A stretch of 64,000 bases of DNA from Marsupella aquatica (Eukaryota > Marchantiophyta), in NCBI GenBank assembly GCA_973895155.1, contig OZ316895.1, positions 6,076,001-6,140,000 on the forward strand, in the 5' to 3' direction. Of this stretch, positions 31,530 through 44,881 are shown piece after piece (the first letter of the stretch is position 1; each line of letters opens with the position of its first letter). The notes beneath the pieces are model-generated. The model had not been told where the DNA came from and did no database searches. It was given only the letters and a program-made list of their open reading frames with translations. The translations under genes were made by a program, and so were the position numbers.

Positions 31530-33467
31530 ATGGGGCATCTGTCCGTCAACAAGGCTCGAGTTTGTACGAAGCTGGGATATGAAAGGCCCACGGTTGCCCA
31601 CGCTGTCCTTCTAGTTGTAGTATGGTCTCTCTTCGTCTTCCAAATACAGTGCAATTATGTAGTTGAAGAAAGGAACCTCAAGGTAATATTTCCGACCTCG
31701 ATTGAAGGCCAGTATGACACGGCCATGAGCAGCTTTGGTCGGCCAGCATATGCAGGATCTGTCGTCGGAGCACTGCAAGTTCCGGCCAGTGGAGAATCTG
31801 CGTGTATGGATTTGAGCAGGTACAACGTCGCTTTCAAGGGTGATTATCAGCACGTTCCTATTGCTCTGGTTGAGAGCAGTGGAGAATGTGATTTTGCTTG
31901 GAAAGTCCTGAATGCCCAGAAGGCTGGTGCTAAAGCGGTCCTGATCGTTGACAAGCAGGATCAGCTTCTGGAGGAGTTTGCGAATAGTGATGTCGCAACT
32001 CCACCCCGTTCAGTCGCTTATGTGAACAACATAACCATTCCTTCGGCTCTGATAAACAAGACCGTGGGGGATCTATGCAAGAGCGAGCTTACTGGTGGTA
32101 GTGTGACTGTGAAGCTGCAGTGGACTGAGGCTCCCACGGATCCCGTGAATTATGAGATCTGGACCATTAGCCAAGACAAGTGCGGCTCTCAGTGCGACAC
32201 GCAAGTCGAGTTTGTGCAGAATTTCAGGGCTGTGGCACAGAATCTTGAGAAGGGAGGATACACGGTCTTCACTCCTCATTACATTGTATGGTTCTGCCCT
32301 GAGAAGTACCTAGACTCGAAAGAGTGCAAATCCCAGTGTATCAACAATGGCAGGTATTGCTCACCGGATCCGGAGGACGACTTTGAAGCCGGGTATGAAG
32401 GGAAGGAAGTGGTACTAGAGAACTTGAGGCAGCTGTGTGTTCACAAGTTGCTGGTCAAGCAGAAGAGATCGTGGATTTGGTGGGATTACGTTGCAGATTA
32501 CGAGGTTAGATGCTCGATGAAGGAAGGTCAGTACACTCGGCATTGTGGAAACAAAGTGGCGGTGTCTTTGGGATTGGATAGTTCCGAGCTAGACATGTGC
32601 ATGGGTGATCCCGAGGCTGATGAAGTGAACGAGCTCTTGAAAGCGGAGCAAGTGGATCAGAGTGACAAGGGAGGCGACAGGGGAGCCATCACGATTACTC
32701 CCACCATTGTTATCAACAACAAGCAGTACACGGGCAAGCTGGAAAACGGGGCAGTGTTGAAGACCTTGTGCAAGCAATTTTTGGAAGGAGAAGAGCCGTC
32801 GTTGTGCTTGAGTGGCTCCATGGAGACTAACGAATGTTTGACTAATAATGGAGGATGCTGGATGCACAAGGATGGTCTAGTTTCAGCTTGTAGGGATACC
32901 TACAAAGGCCGAGTTTGTGAGTGCCCTTTCTACCAAGGGGTTCAAATGGAAGGAGATGGGTATTCCTTCTGTGAGCCAGTAGGGCCTGGAAGGTGTAGAA
33001 TCGACAATGCTGGTTGTTGGACGGAGAGTCGTGGCAACGTGACGTTCTCCGCTTGCTCAGACTCTCAAAACAAGGGTTGCCAATGTCCTGTGGGATTTAG
33101 TGGTGATGTTAATGGTGATGCCTGTGTGAATATCAACGAATGCTCTGAGAAGACACGATGTCAATGCAAGGAGTGCACTTGCGCAGATACGTGGGGAAGT
33201 TATGACTGTTCTTGCTCCGGGAATCTCATATACTTGAGAGAAAATGACGCCTGTGTGCGGAAGATGGCTTCGACTGCGAAGATATATTGGGTTAGTTTCA
33301 GTGTGTTGGGGTTTTCGTTGCTTGCAATTACAGTTGCTGGCTTTCTAGTGTACAAATATCAGGTGAGGGAGTACATGGATTCGAGGATTAGAACCACTTT
33401 GGCTCAATATATGCCTCTTGATTCCAGTAATCAAGATATTTACAGACACCTTCAAGATGAAGGGTGA
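31530..33467 (+). CDS. VSR: Vacuolar sorting receptor (BP-80/VSR family), uninterrupted 645-residue frame
   Basis: The frame is open without introns from ATG 31530 (chosen because the longer frame upstream lacks an ATG) to TGA 33467. Residues about 23-41 form the signal peptide core (VLLVVVWSLFVFQ). A protease-associated (PA) domain lies at about 60-170 (ECDFAWKVLNAQKAGAKAVL), then the central Cys-rich domain (CKSQCINNGRYCSPDP; DMCMGDPEAD), three EGF-like repeats at about 430-580 including a calcium-binding type (DINECSE-like), a transmembrane helix at about 583-608, and a 37-residue tail. The tail has YMPL (627-630), the tyrosine signal that binds clathrin adaptors. Known: VSRs carry NPIR-type cargo from Golgi/TGN to prevacuolar compartments. 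The tail's GYM...RTTLAQYMPLDS region is diverged from seed-plant receptors but complete. All expected domains are present, so I judge it functional. Confidence 0.95.
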   Translation: MGHLSVNKARVCTKLGYERPTVAHAVLLVVVWSLFVFQIQCNYVVEERNLKVIFPTSIEGQYDTAMSSFGRPAYAGSVVGALQVPASGESACMDLSRYNVAFKGDYQHVPIALVESSGECDFAWKVLNAQKAGAKAVLIVDKQDQLLEEFANSDVATPPRSVAYVNNITIPSALINKTVGDLCKSELTGGSVTVKLQWTEAPTDPVNYEIWTISQDKCGSQCDTQVEFVQNFRAVAQNLEKGGYTVFTPHYIVWFCPEKYLDSKECKSQCINNGRYCSPDPEDDFEAGYEGKEVVLENLRQLCVHKLLVKQKRSWIWWDYVADYEVRCSMKEGQYTRHCGNKVAVSLGLDSSELDMCMGDPEADEVNELLKAEQVDQSDKGGDRGAITITPTIVINNKQYTGKLENGAVLKTLCKQFLEGEEPSLCLSGSMETNECLTNNGGCWMHKDGLVSACRDTYKGRVCECPFYQGVQMEGDGYSFCEPVGPGRCRIDNAGCWTESRGNVTFSACSDSQNKGCQCPVGFSGDVNGDACVNINECSEKTRCQCKECTCADTWGSYDCSCSGNLIYLRENDACVRKMASTAKIYWVSFSVLGFSLLAITVAGFLVYKYQVREYMDSRIRTTLAQYMPLDSSNQDIYRHLQDEG

Positions 33468-33479
33468 TAGAAATTGAGA

Positions 33480-33880
33480 GGTCTATGGATTGAATTTTAT
33501 GAAAGTTCTTGTTAGGTAGAAGCTTACTGTAGCACGAGATTGTAGGAGCTGTAAATTTAGTTCTGTAAGATGATTCATAATTTGCATTATAAGAATTTGG
33601 AACATTCAAGTTGCGTCTTGGAACATGAGTCCTGCCTTCCATTCTTGCATAAGTGGGTCGAAGAGAACGGATGATAGCTTGCCAAGGATCCCACTTTGCA
33701 CTCAATCGAATTATGTCTATGCCAAAAGTTTGAGTGGATAAATGAACCTATTGCGCATTCCTAGGGACCTATCTCAGGAACACGAATTGGGCTATCTCGG
33801 GTATCCTAGTCAAGTGTTGTAAAATTTGCCCCATGTTATAAAATATGATGATACTTTTTCATTTCGATGTTCTGCTGAAC
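33480..33880. other. Intergenic between convergent VSR and IFT121
   Basis: The two genes end tail to tail 417 bp apart. AT-rich, holding both 3' untranslated regions and poly(A) signals (for example AATTTAG/TTCATAATTTGC near 33580). No other gene seen. Confidence 0.6.
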
Positions 33881-33883
33881 TAG

Positions 33884-36800
33884 CTAATCCAAAGCTTTAT
33901 GGATCTCTATGAAAGTAGGTGTAGTACCGAAGGGAGAATGACAGAGAGGACAATGCTTCAGACCCCTGATTTTGCTAGACATAAGCCAATGCTTGCACGT
34001 CATGCATTGAATATGATCCTCGTTTACGATCAAAGTTCCACTCGCCATACATACAGGGAAAATTGCAGGACACGAAGTTGTCGAGCATTTGGTCTCCAAT
34101 TCCTGCATGCAAGTCGTTTGAGAAGAAGCCAAATTTCAAGACAGATCGTTGTATGGTCATTGCCACCATAAGTGGATTTGATACTAAAACAGACCTTTCA
34201 CGTAAGGATCATCTTTTCGACTTCCCGGACCTTGTTTTGAGTTGCGCCTACCATATTCCGTGAAGGCACTGTGTTGCTTCTTAAAAAATTCAGAGGTGGC
34301 ATCGATAGCAAACAGCTACCTGAATTTGAGCTCCACAATCGGGACAAGTCCGATTACTGCAGTTCATGGGGCTCACTGGACTGTGTTGTGTGAAGATGCA
34401 CAATGCCAGCTGCTCTATTGCAGTTTGCTTCAGTTTGGAAATTTCTTTCAGCTCTTCAAGCTTCACAAATGCTCGGCTGCACTCTTTATAGTGCTGCAAT
34501 CAACAAATTTCAGTCGATCGTCATTGAAACCAGTAAAAACCGTTTCCAATAGTTGGAATGACAACGTCACAAAGTTCCTTAGAAAATATAGCTTAAAGTT
34601 ACTTGGTCCACTGACATATTTCTTCAACGAACAAAGAGGACATGTAGTGCGTGTTTTCAATGTTTTCAGCCACTTTTAACAGCTACAACGAGCAGACACG
34701 AAGTTGTATCCGAATAAAGTGGATCAAAAAATTTGAAAAGACACGAACTTAGAGCAGTATTGCAAAGGAATCATATTACCTTGTTGTAGAAAGATGTGAT
34801 GGCAATGAGGGAGTAAATTTCTTCTACACTTAACACGTCCTCATAGTTCCTCAGCCACCATGCAGCCTGACGAGGTTTCCGGAAAAGTGAGTGATTGTTA
34901 ATAATATTTATTTCAGACCCCGGGAGTGGAGATATTTAAAACCAATAAAATAAGTACCGCTTTAGATAACTTGCTATAAGAAAGAGCGGCGGGCAGAGAC
35001 TTCTCATAGTGCTTACACATCACGATTGCCCTCAAAAACTTGAGCATAGTTCCTGACTACAGTATGCAGCGTGCCTTGCGTTGAATAGTTTACAGGAAAA
35101 AGACGGATTGAAGCATTGATGTATGAGAAAGGTGTTCATGTCACAAAGATTTCTTTAGGCTTCTCGCGAGGGAATTAAAACCAAGTCCAACAGAAGGATC
35201 CAAGCAAGACCTTCATTGCCTGATCAAAATGGGCAGCATAAAGCTCACGGTGAGCATGCAGCCAAAAGTGGTAAGCCTCTGCTCCATGCCAAGCATTCTC
35301 TAAAGACTTATCAATCATTGCTGCAGCATCACGCTGGCAATCCACCAGATCAGAACGATTCAAAGCAATTGATCAGTGGTAGACACAAGTGAGGAAACTT
35401 TGGGATCAAAAAGACATACCGGGTGGAGATCTGAGACACCATACTTCTATTAGGCCATTAAGAGACACTTCAGCCAAGGTTTTCTATGCACTTGTCTGTG
35501 CGCGTTGACTTTGCTAACAATGTGTGAAAGAGATGCTGTCTCCTTGGAATTTCAGCTACATTGGGCTACCCCCTCACCCTCTAGTACCATTTTGATTCCC
35601 TTCAGAGATACACTATCTTCTTTGGGAGAATGACTGAGATTTAAATGACACATCGGATATCGCTTCTCCTGGCGTATTTATATTTTCGATTTCAGTTTGG
35701 TCCATTAGAAATACCTGTGCTCCCATGGTTGATGCTTTGTAAGCTTCTATTTGCAAAGCAGCGAGCACAAAGAGCTTCTTAACATCCACAGGGTTTTGCT
35801 GAATCAACATGAACATGAAGAGTACAGAGGGTCAGCTCCCACTGACAATGACATCTTCATGCCTGAACACAATTTGCGATGTTCAATTCACATGAGACAT
35901 GGTTGATCCTCAACTCTGCTGCAATCATAAGTGTTGAAGTTCTCCTATAAAAGTATTTGTCACCTTTTTTTCCGCAAATTGCTTCGCAAGGTTGTTTAGT
36001 ACTTTGGCGGCAAGTTGACTTTGCCCGGCTTTGTTATACACCTCGACTGCAAGCAAAGGGTGTCCAGACTCCAAAAATGACTTTGTGTATTCAGACATGA
36101 TCCCAGGAACTCTATCGACAGTGTCATTGGTATGTGACAGAGCCATGGCCTTGTCCCAGTGATTGAGCTCCATGCAACAGTCAATAGCAGCGTTTATCTC
36201 CCCCCCTCTGATGAAACACTTCACCTACAGAGAGAGTGTCGGCCGGCTTTAGTGCTTGCTTTGATCATCTAGTGAACATGAATTCCATAAAGCTGACCCG
36301 TGGTTGAGGAAAAGATAGCTCACCGCGTTGTCACAAACACCAACGCTTGCAAACATTTTGCCAATCTTGAGAAGAAGGAGAGATCCATCAGGGAGACTCT
36401 CCATGAGCTTCTCAAGACGTGGCCAATTTTGTAAAGCGTAATAACAGTCTGCAAGCTTTTCAATGTTCATGGCTTTTCCATAGTAAGTTGCTGCCTTTCT
36501 CCAATTTTGTCGATCAGCGTAATAATTCCCAATACTGTTCCACGTCAGCTCCAGAAGTACACCTTGACCAGCAACACTATCGTACAACAACCTCTCCACT
36601 CTAATTCCAAATAAATGTTTGAGCGAACGAGTCGTTAGCTTTTGTTTACATCGAATATCCTATCCTCAAGTTGAATTGCAAAAGAGACATTGAATTATTC
36701 ATGCATCAAATTCTGCCAGGTAGGAAGACGATCATTAGGAGTCTGTTTGCTATATGCTGAAACCGAAAAGACATCCTAGTTGGGTCCCGAAAGCTGAAAT

Positions 36801-39800
36801 ATGAACAAATAATACGGAGAGAATATGCCTTTAAACCCCATGATGGTAAACATCATACTCTTTTTTTGCAATTCAGTGCACTTTTCCACACCATGACCAC
36901 TAATTGCTGAAGCACTCCAGTCTTTAAGCTGAAACAAATTATCTATTGATCGGAGAAAACTTGACTCTGCAGTTGCAAGACTTCTTTATTGCAAAATAGT
37001 TGGACTAAGCATGCGTTACATTTCAGCAGTCATTTTACAAAAGACTTGTGGCATTCATCTATCAATAAGATCAATGTTAAGGTATGGAAATTATCTTACA
37101 TGAACCAGTCGCCAATTTTTATACGCATATCAATGGCAAGGTCTATCCTGTCCATCTCGGTGTATATTTTTTGAGCTGCATCGAATCTCTTGAAATATAT
37201 GCAAATCTGCTCAAGCGTAATCTGTGAACTCTTCACCACCATAACAGCTACTGCTGGAGTTGACATATGATCTGGTTCATTTCTTGTTTTTTGCTAACAA
37301 GATAATTAAAGATCCATGGAACATTATGCTCCTGTCTCTTGATTTCAGGTTTTGCCCACACCACTGAACTGCTAAGAAGGGACTAAATTTTGGTCATTAT
37401 TGATATGATTCGACTGTAAGCTTTGATGTGCAAATGTATCTTTTGAGAAACTTCTTAGGAAGCAAATATGTCATGCAATCTAAACCTTACTTCTCTTTGG
37501 TGCAAGGATAAGAGAGGCTATCCAGAGGGATGGCGTGCAACTGCAGTTACCTCTGCTAGTTGCGAGTTCTTCTCTTTTATGGGGTGAAGGCCTTTCACAA
37601 ACTGTATTCCGTAATAATGTTGACACCTTACAAAGGCCTGTGCAGAAACCCGACAGAGGCATAGAGCTCATGATCTGTGTTCTCATCGTCATGTCTTCTA
37701 CGGAACATGGCTTTATCTCATCTGTTAGCCCGGCTTAAATTGATGCCTACAAGCATGGTGATCAATTTCATCGACATTTGAAATATTGTAGCACTTAATT
37801 GAGATCAGTAACCTCGGTTATTGTTTAAGAAGTCGAAAGACATCTCATCAGGAAAGCTTAAGGGCAAGAAAAGAGACTGCGATATGTCTTGCGGTTGGGG
37901 AAAGAAGCGATTGAGGAAAGGACCACTACCTTTTCAGCGACAGACAAGTTAAGGTTCTCCAGGGCATGCTCAGCAAGAGACACCCATAACCTTGGGTGGG
38001 CATGCTCTTCTACATATGAGAAAGCATCGTGAATGTCAACTGCCATGAGCATTTGTCGAGTGTCACGTAAGGATTTAGTTTCATAGTTAAACACATGGTC
38101 CTGGCCTGGCTCTTCTGGCTTTGACATCACTTCATCTAGATGAACTGCTTGGATCTGCATGAGCAGAGCAATGGAGCAAGATTTAGTTTATTGAGAGTTG
38201 ATTTATATGGTCGAGCAGCTTTTATTTTACTCCATTAAGATACCCATTAATATGGAAGAAACCTACTGAAAGTTCCCTTCATCCTAAAAGCCAGGGTCAA
38301 CGGGGACCGCCTACAAATTATTTTTCAGAAGCAGAGGTGGGTGATCACATTGTGCAATGCTTACGAAAAGATCAATACTTCTATGGGTGATTACCTGCAA
38401 ATTATGGAAATTGCAGAGATAAGCTGTACAGGGCACAGGTTCCTCAGGATCCGTTCCGCGGAAAATGTACATACGTGTCTTTTCCATGATTGCCAGTAAG
38501 TCAGGGTTATCATCTGCCCACTTTATACACCAGACATCCTTTCTCTCAAAGTCTTGAACTCTTGCATTCGTCAAAACGGGCTGCAGGGTAAGCATCCCAA
38601 ACAGACGGTGACTTGTCAAGCGAATCGCTTTTTAACTCAATCGCCATACTCTGCCTCAGCAACTTCATGTTGACGGACAGGCATAGTATTCTATGGTTGG
38701 AGGCCGTTAGGATAACAAATCACGTTCTGCCGACATCAACGAAGTCATGAACACTGGCTACAAAGTGGTAATTTTGGGAGTGCACTGGATCCAAAGACCC
38801 TGAATTAGAAAGGACAACCAAGCTGGATTTCAAGACAATTCATGAGTGCAACCTCCTCTGTTCCTCCACCTTGCAGCAGGTCATAGAATGTGAGCACTCC
38901 ATTCATATCAATGACAGCTAGCCGGGCTGAATTGCAGTTTAGTTCCAACACTGCAAAAATTCCACAAAAAGGGAATTGGCTAAAAGAAATTTAAGGTTTT
39001 TAGGGAGAAATCTTGTGGGCAATAGCACGGGCTTCAAATTTTCTATATTGTTCCGAGGGCCAAAACCTTTGCCACACAAGGCAAGCACAAATGATTTCCT
39101 TAAGACACAGCCCAAGATTGAAGGTGAAATTGTTAGAACGGGTTTATCGAAATCTGTCTCCATACACTCCGACGGCTTTACGAAACAAGTTTTACCTTGA
39201 GGTCTGCATTGTAGTAGATCTTTTGTCTCGAGATTCAGCAGGGGCAAATTATAGCGATGCACAATGCCTGACTCTCGCCCTACTATTAAATATTTTTCAG
39301 AGCAGCAAATACAGCAGATCTGATCTGAGCTACCTCCATCGTTTATCTCGTCGCTCTGCATCATAAAAGAGCAAATGTTGGAAAATTCCCTCAAAGCCCT
39401 ACTGTCTTTGTCACTGGCTCAACCTTGATGGAATTGTTTTGTACAACTGCTACTCACCGACCCGCAAACGGTAGAACGAAGAACTGTGTCGTAAGTTTGC
39501 ATCTCAGAAGTGTCTCCATGTAACGGCTACTATTTGAGATAGAGTCTACTGTTCCACCAATCCCCGGTTTTAGACCCCTAGAGCATCTCTTCATATACAC
39601 GTTGGAAAAAGTTGAACTGAACTGATAACGAAGTCCACTTTCAAACAGAGTAACTTGGTCGAGCTCAGAGTGGAAACCTGATCTGTCAAAACTTGTGCCT
39701 CGTCAATATGAAAGACATGTTCGTATGGAGAGAAGGTTTCTGATGATGATTGGGACTCTGAAGATCCCTTGTATCTCCACACGTAGACTTTGTCTTCTGA

Positions 39801-42800
39801 AGCTACGAATACATGGACCTGCATCAAATAAAGTACGTCAGAGTCACGAAAGCCGATCCTTCAACAAAGATTACGAAACCACCCACGAACAAATGAGATA
39901 CATGCATCAAGCAGAAACTCATTCTGTAGACGATTTCTTGACACAATTGATTTATTGTTGATTTGACTGACTTTGTATGTTAAACTCAATGCTCCTATTA
40001 GTGAAACTCTATTAGAACACTAAGAGAATCCAATCCAATGATCACTTGGAAAACACTGCCCAATGAAGTAAACGACAGAAGCACTAACTAATGGGCCCTA
40101 CTTGGACCAAAGGTCCGATAGCAATAGTATACTACAGTCTGAATACCTGGTTCACTGACGTCTATCATAGACGCTATTTCACGATGTGTAGAAAGGTTGG
40201 GTTCGATTTATGTCCTCGATTGAAAATGAAAGGCGCAACGATAAATTGACTGAGGCAAGAAATGTATACGTTGCCTCATCCCTTCGGCATGTCAAAGCTC
40301 AGAAATTTATGACACAGCCCCTTTATATCTAATGGCGTCATCTAGCTACCACCACCATTTCGCTCGCAAGTCACTTGGTGTCTCGACTCTTCCTAATGTC
40401 TTTAGAAAGTCTAGATCTAAGCCAGTGAGTAGTATATTGGCAGAAATCACTTAACAGAATTCATAGCGATGGACAACGGCTCCACAGCAATATGTTTGGA
40501 GTCTACAGGATTACCAATTGCGTTGCATAATATCAACACGTACTGGGATGCCTCGTCACCCTGGAATACATCTCAAAACGTAGACAGTAAGTTCTGTACA
40601 TCATAATATCCACATTGAATCCTCTGTCCAAATCATTTACAAATAAAGGTAGAATTTGAAACTTTACAAGCAGCAATACTTGAGTTCAAAAGGTGTTTGG
40701 AAAGTAACAGCAACTTTTGGCAGTATGCTAGTACTTACCATCGTGGCCAAAACGCAGTGCTCCCCGCAACCAGTCACCGCAATAAGGCGATTCACATACT
40801 TGCAGTACCTAACGCGGATTGCCTTCCTGACTTCAGTGCCTACTTTGCAATAATAAGGTGAACACAGGATTGGAAAGTCAACATAAAGCAAACTCAGAGA
40901 ATGATACCAAAGCTCGTCTCGAAAAGAAATGCATACCTTTCGTCTGTAGATATATCCCAGAACATCACGGAATGCTCGGTGTGGTCCCGTTTTCTGAAAC
41001 CATATACACAGGTGCTCTTCCCAAAGAAAGCCCAATGGTACTGGGGTCTTATATTCGCAAAGTATATATACGAATCTACTGCCAGTGCTAGCCTCAATCC
41101 TGCCCCTTCCCAGGTTAAAGAACTGGATGCCCAAGTCCCCCCACAAGCCCAGACGAGAAGAAAATCATTTGACTAAAGTTTAAATAATGGCTTCTTGTCG
41201 TGTACCTTCTATGGTCTTAAAACTGTGTATGTTCAAAGGCTCATCAGTTTACACAATAGCTTCGACGTCGTATTTCGGCTAATTCTTGAGCATTGTCCTA
41301 AAGTCAGAAATGGATGAACCCTTCCGACGACTTGCGGAATTCTTCTACAAATACGTCATTCTCATTCATCATTGGCCCACTGGTACAAGGCCATGTTAAT
41401 CTCTTGAATGCGTTCAGAAGGCCTGCGATTAATCATTCTAAATGCTTCAAAGATGCATCCAAGCAAACGTGTTATCACCTTATATATATATTTTCATCAG
41501 TAAAGTCAGATGCTGTACCTAGTTTGGGTTCCAGGCACACAGAGTGTACGAAGGTGCATTCCTGAATTAGAATATAGTTGCACCATTGATTGTAAAGTCC
41601 CAGAGCCCTCCAAAACTTCTGATCCAATAGCAGCAAGAACGTCTCCACAAGGACTCCACTTTATGCACACGGTCCTCATTCGCATATCCACCAAGACTGG
41701 CTCCTCATCCAGTTCGTGTCTCATCAGCTACTACCCTTAGCCAGAAACATTTCTTGTGACGATACAGGTCTCTTAGGCCACAAGAGACTTATTTCACTGA
41801 CGCAGGCTGACAGGATAGTTCTAAAACCAGTAAACAGAACCTTTTCGGTACAACTCAGGGCTGAAAAAATACTGTTTGCAACAGTAGGTCCTCAATCTGA
41901 ATATCAATGGTTGTGCCAGAAAGAGCTCAAACGGAACTGACCTGAATCTTTCCAGTCTCCAGAGCTAAAGCCAAAGTTGGAGCATTAGAGTCATTATTGC
42001 CCTCCAAACCGTTATACCAATCAATGCCCACAATGGATGCGTAATCCCCGTCATTAATGAAACAGATGATCAGTTCTGAAACATAATTGCCATTGATATC
42101 GTAGATGAGACAGGTGCCCTGCACGTCCAAACTGCTTCAGGCTCAAATTGTGAAAACAAATGGGAAAACCAACAAAAATTAAATTCTTTATCTTTATCTT
42201 CATCTGGATAAAGAAACGGAATTCAAAGTTAATTTGGAAGAGTAAGGAAAAACTCTTCACAAAAAGAGTCACCTGCATTTCACAAGACAGTCACCTGCAT
42301 GGTGCAGAACAGGATTAGTCTTGCATCTGGTGACCACTCAAGAAGTGAAAGTTGGGCATTCAACTCCTTTGTCCAGAGTCGGTTTCCATCCACATTTCCC
42401 ATTATCACCTGACCATCTTCGTACATAATGCAGATCTTCTGTCCATCTGAAGACCATCGCAGATCTCGAACCACGCTCTTGTTCCGACAATTGATCATCT
42501 CTTCGAACCACATGCCCTTGATACACAAGTTGCCAAGTTAGAAGCTTGAGGTCATCCGGGAAGGGTCACATAATCACAGATGTGCTTAGCATTGCTTTGG
42601 TGGATGACACATTTTAGATCTCAGAGGCAACCTGAAAATTTATGTCGAATTCCTCACCAGTTTTTGGCTCAAATGAGATTACAATTTGCGAATATATCGA
42701 GTCATATGCTAGCGAGGTTACACTGATGGATAGCAAAGGGCGTAGTGGGTACTGTGCCAGGCGACTGAGTGAAGAGCGTATTCACGGATCCATCCCTTCT

Positions 42801-44435
42801 TTTTCCCCAATGTTGTCTTGCCCAATACACCAGTTCTTATGCGACAGTAGGAGAATAAAACTCTTCCGTAATTCAGAATCAATGCAGAACGTGAAGATTG
42901 TGGATACGTCAAAAACAATTCTCTTACAAAGCCAACAAAATTAAGTGAAAATTATTTTTTGAACGCCACTCTTTAGTTACCTTGAAAAGAACCCACACAA
43001 TCACGAGACCTTTCTCATCAGTGGATGTGAGTTTGCGATAGTTGTGGTTCCATCTAACAGCAACAACAGCGCCATTGTGGCCCTCCAACAACTGGTTCAT
43101 TGAAAGAGTAGATGATCCGGCCACGTGTGGTTTCTGATCCCTTTCTCCTTTCGAGTTCCAGGTATCTAGTTTCAGAACCTGAACACGGGAACCAACACGA
43201 GTGAAAAAATTGAGTCTGAGCTTGGAAAGGCATTATAAGTTCCCGCCCATGCAGAAATAGGGTAACAATACAGTGGAGCAATCTTGATGTGACCACTCCC
43301 TCAGAGGAACTCTCGCAAGTTGACCCAAGCTCCTACAGCACTACCCCCGCAGGAACAGCTTTACATTGGTAGGACTGGAATACTTCTGTGGCTTCGCTGA
43401 TCATGCTATAGTGTGAGTGCAATCACAAGAGTTTCTCAGCTAGAGGCTGTGCATTAAAAATGCGGACATGTAAGTGAAACTCGTGTGAGACAAGAAAAGG
43501 CTTCGCCGTATGGAGCTATTCCACAACGACCTATAACGAGCTCTCCACTCGTGGATGCTGCTCGAGAATTAGTTGTCACAACCGAAAGGACCAACCTTAA
43601 ACGGGAAGTCACTTCCAAGAATCTCATCGACGTTAGAGACAGGAACAAGAACGGTTGCAAGCAATAGCCTGTAACATTGGAGACAGACAGCTTTCGGTCT
43701 GCGACAAGAATTAGTTGTCAAAGGTTGCCCCAAAGATGTCTGTGAATTCTATGCTCCGAGTGAAGGTACTACCGGTCAAGAGAAGTCTAAGCGAGAGTTG
43801 ATGGGCAGAAGACAAATTAGAGCCTTGACGAGAGCATTTCGGAGGTACGAGTTTTCATAATCATTTCTCAGGGCAAGACGTATTGTTTCTTTCTCAGCAT
43901 GAAATCAACTTCAAACTTTCGGAGAAAACTCGGGCACTGTGCGAGCATTGAAACTCTGCTCAAGAATCTTATCTTTGAAGAGAAACAGCAATTTGCATTG
44001 ACTTGAAGGTCCCAAACATAAACAAGGGATAGCTCGTGCAAACAACCAGGGGAGTGAGAACCAAACGAGGGAAGAAATTCACTTCGCAACGTAGAAAACG
44101 TGGTAACGAGCGACGCTAAACACAGGCTTGAGGGCAACTTGCATTGAAGTGAAATTCAAAACAGAAACAAGCAACGAGACATACGAGCAAAGAGACTGAA
44201 TTTACAGTATTGGGATTACTAAGGACGGGGAGATGTAGCCGCGAATCTGTATAAGAGTTATTGTCTTCATCAGCATAATATTGCCTCATAATGACACAGA
44301 TGCAGGCAGTAAGAGCACCTTCAGTAGACCGTCTTCGCCACCACAGGCAAGCCACCCTTGATGACTGTTCCACGCCATACTCTTCAATTTCGCTCCGTTG
44401 GGCATGTTTATCTTCTTGCTCAGGTACAGAAACAT
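33884..44435 (-). CDS. IFT121: Intraflagellar transport protein IFT121 (WDR35), IFT-A complex, about 23 exons
   Basis: Exons: 44435-44319, 43178-42981, 42516-42295, 42118-41942, 41727-41519, 41122-40937, 40808-40739, 40560-40456, 39818-39678, 39355-39196, 38950-38853, 38580-38395, 38154-37930, 37637-37551, 37206-37100, [a short exon near 36918-36880, boundaries unsure], about 36593-36324, 36224-35964, 35798-35715, 35333-35211, 34866-34780, 34493-34320, 34102-33884; phases agree except around the unsure one. About 1180 residues, the usual length. The N-terminus [18 protein letters not shown] and [12 protein letters not shown] open two WD40 propellers (exons 1-12); family landmarks include [35 protein letters not shown] and [18 protein letters not shown]. 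The C-terminal half is TPR-like solenoid ([39 protein letters not shown]) ending in a Cys-rich zinc-binding tail ([21 protein letters not shown]). Known: IFT-A carries retrograde transport and membrane cargo in cilia. In a plant this serves sperm flagella. Confidence 0.96.
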
Positions 44436-44881
44436 CTTGCCAAGTTGCCAGTATGCAAAACACTGCGAAAAGAAACGAAGAAGACCCGAAGCGTCGACTA
44501 GACTCCGTCTGCACTCTTCTGCATTAACCGTATGTAGAAGATTGATATCTTGCACTTACTCCCAAAGTGGAAGAGTGCAGAGGGAACGCGGACCGAGACT
44601 GCTTCCTGGCCACCGAAATGTGTCCCCCTGCGGTATCCGTGTAACGGCACTCCTTTCCTCTCGTTTGCTCCCGCCCACTCTTTCCCAACAGATACGATGG
44701 AAAGAGTAGCTCGACGAAGTTCAATATCCAATGGTCATTATGGTCTTAAGCCTGACGACAAGAGTCGTGGAATGAACGAAATCAAAAGGAGGTACTAGTA
44801 CACTCTTGCGAAAAGGCCGGTAACCTAAGACGAGCTGTCCATTTTCTCCAGCTCCTGTCGAGACGACCGAAGAAAGCGAGG

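Noticed and set aside
39013-39366. Plus-strand frames opposite IFT121 (also 40656-41176, 44291-44798)
   Set aside because: They are shadows of IFT121 exons and introns without similarity of their own.
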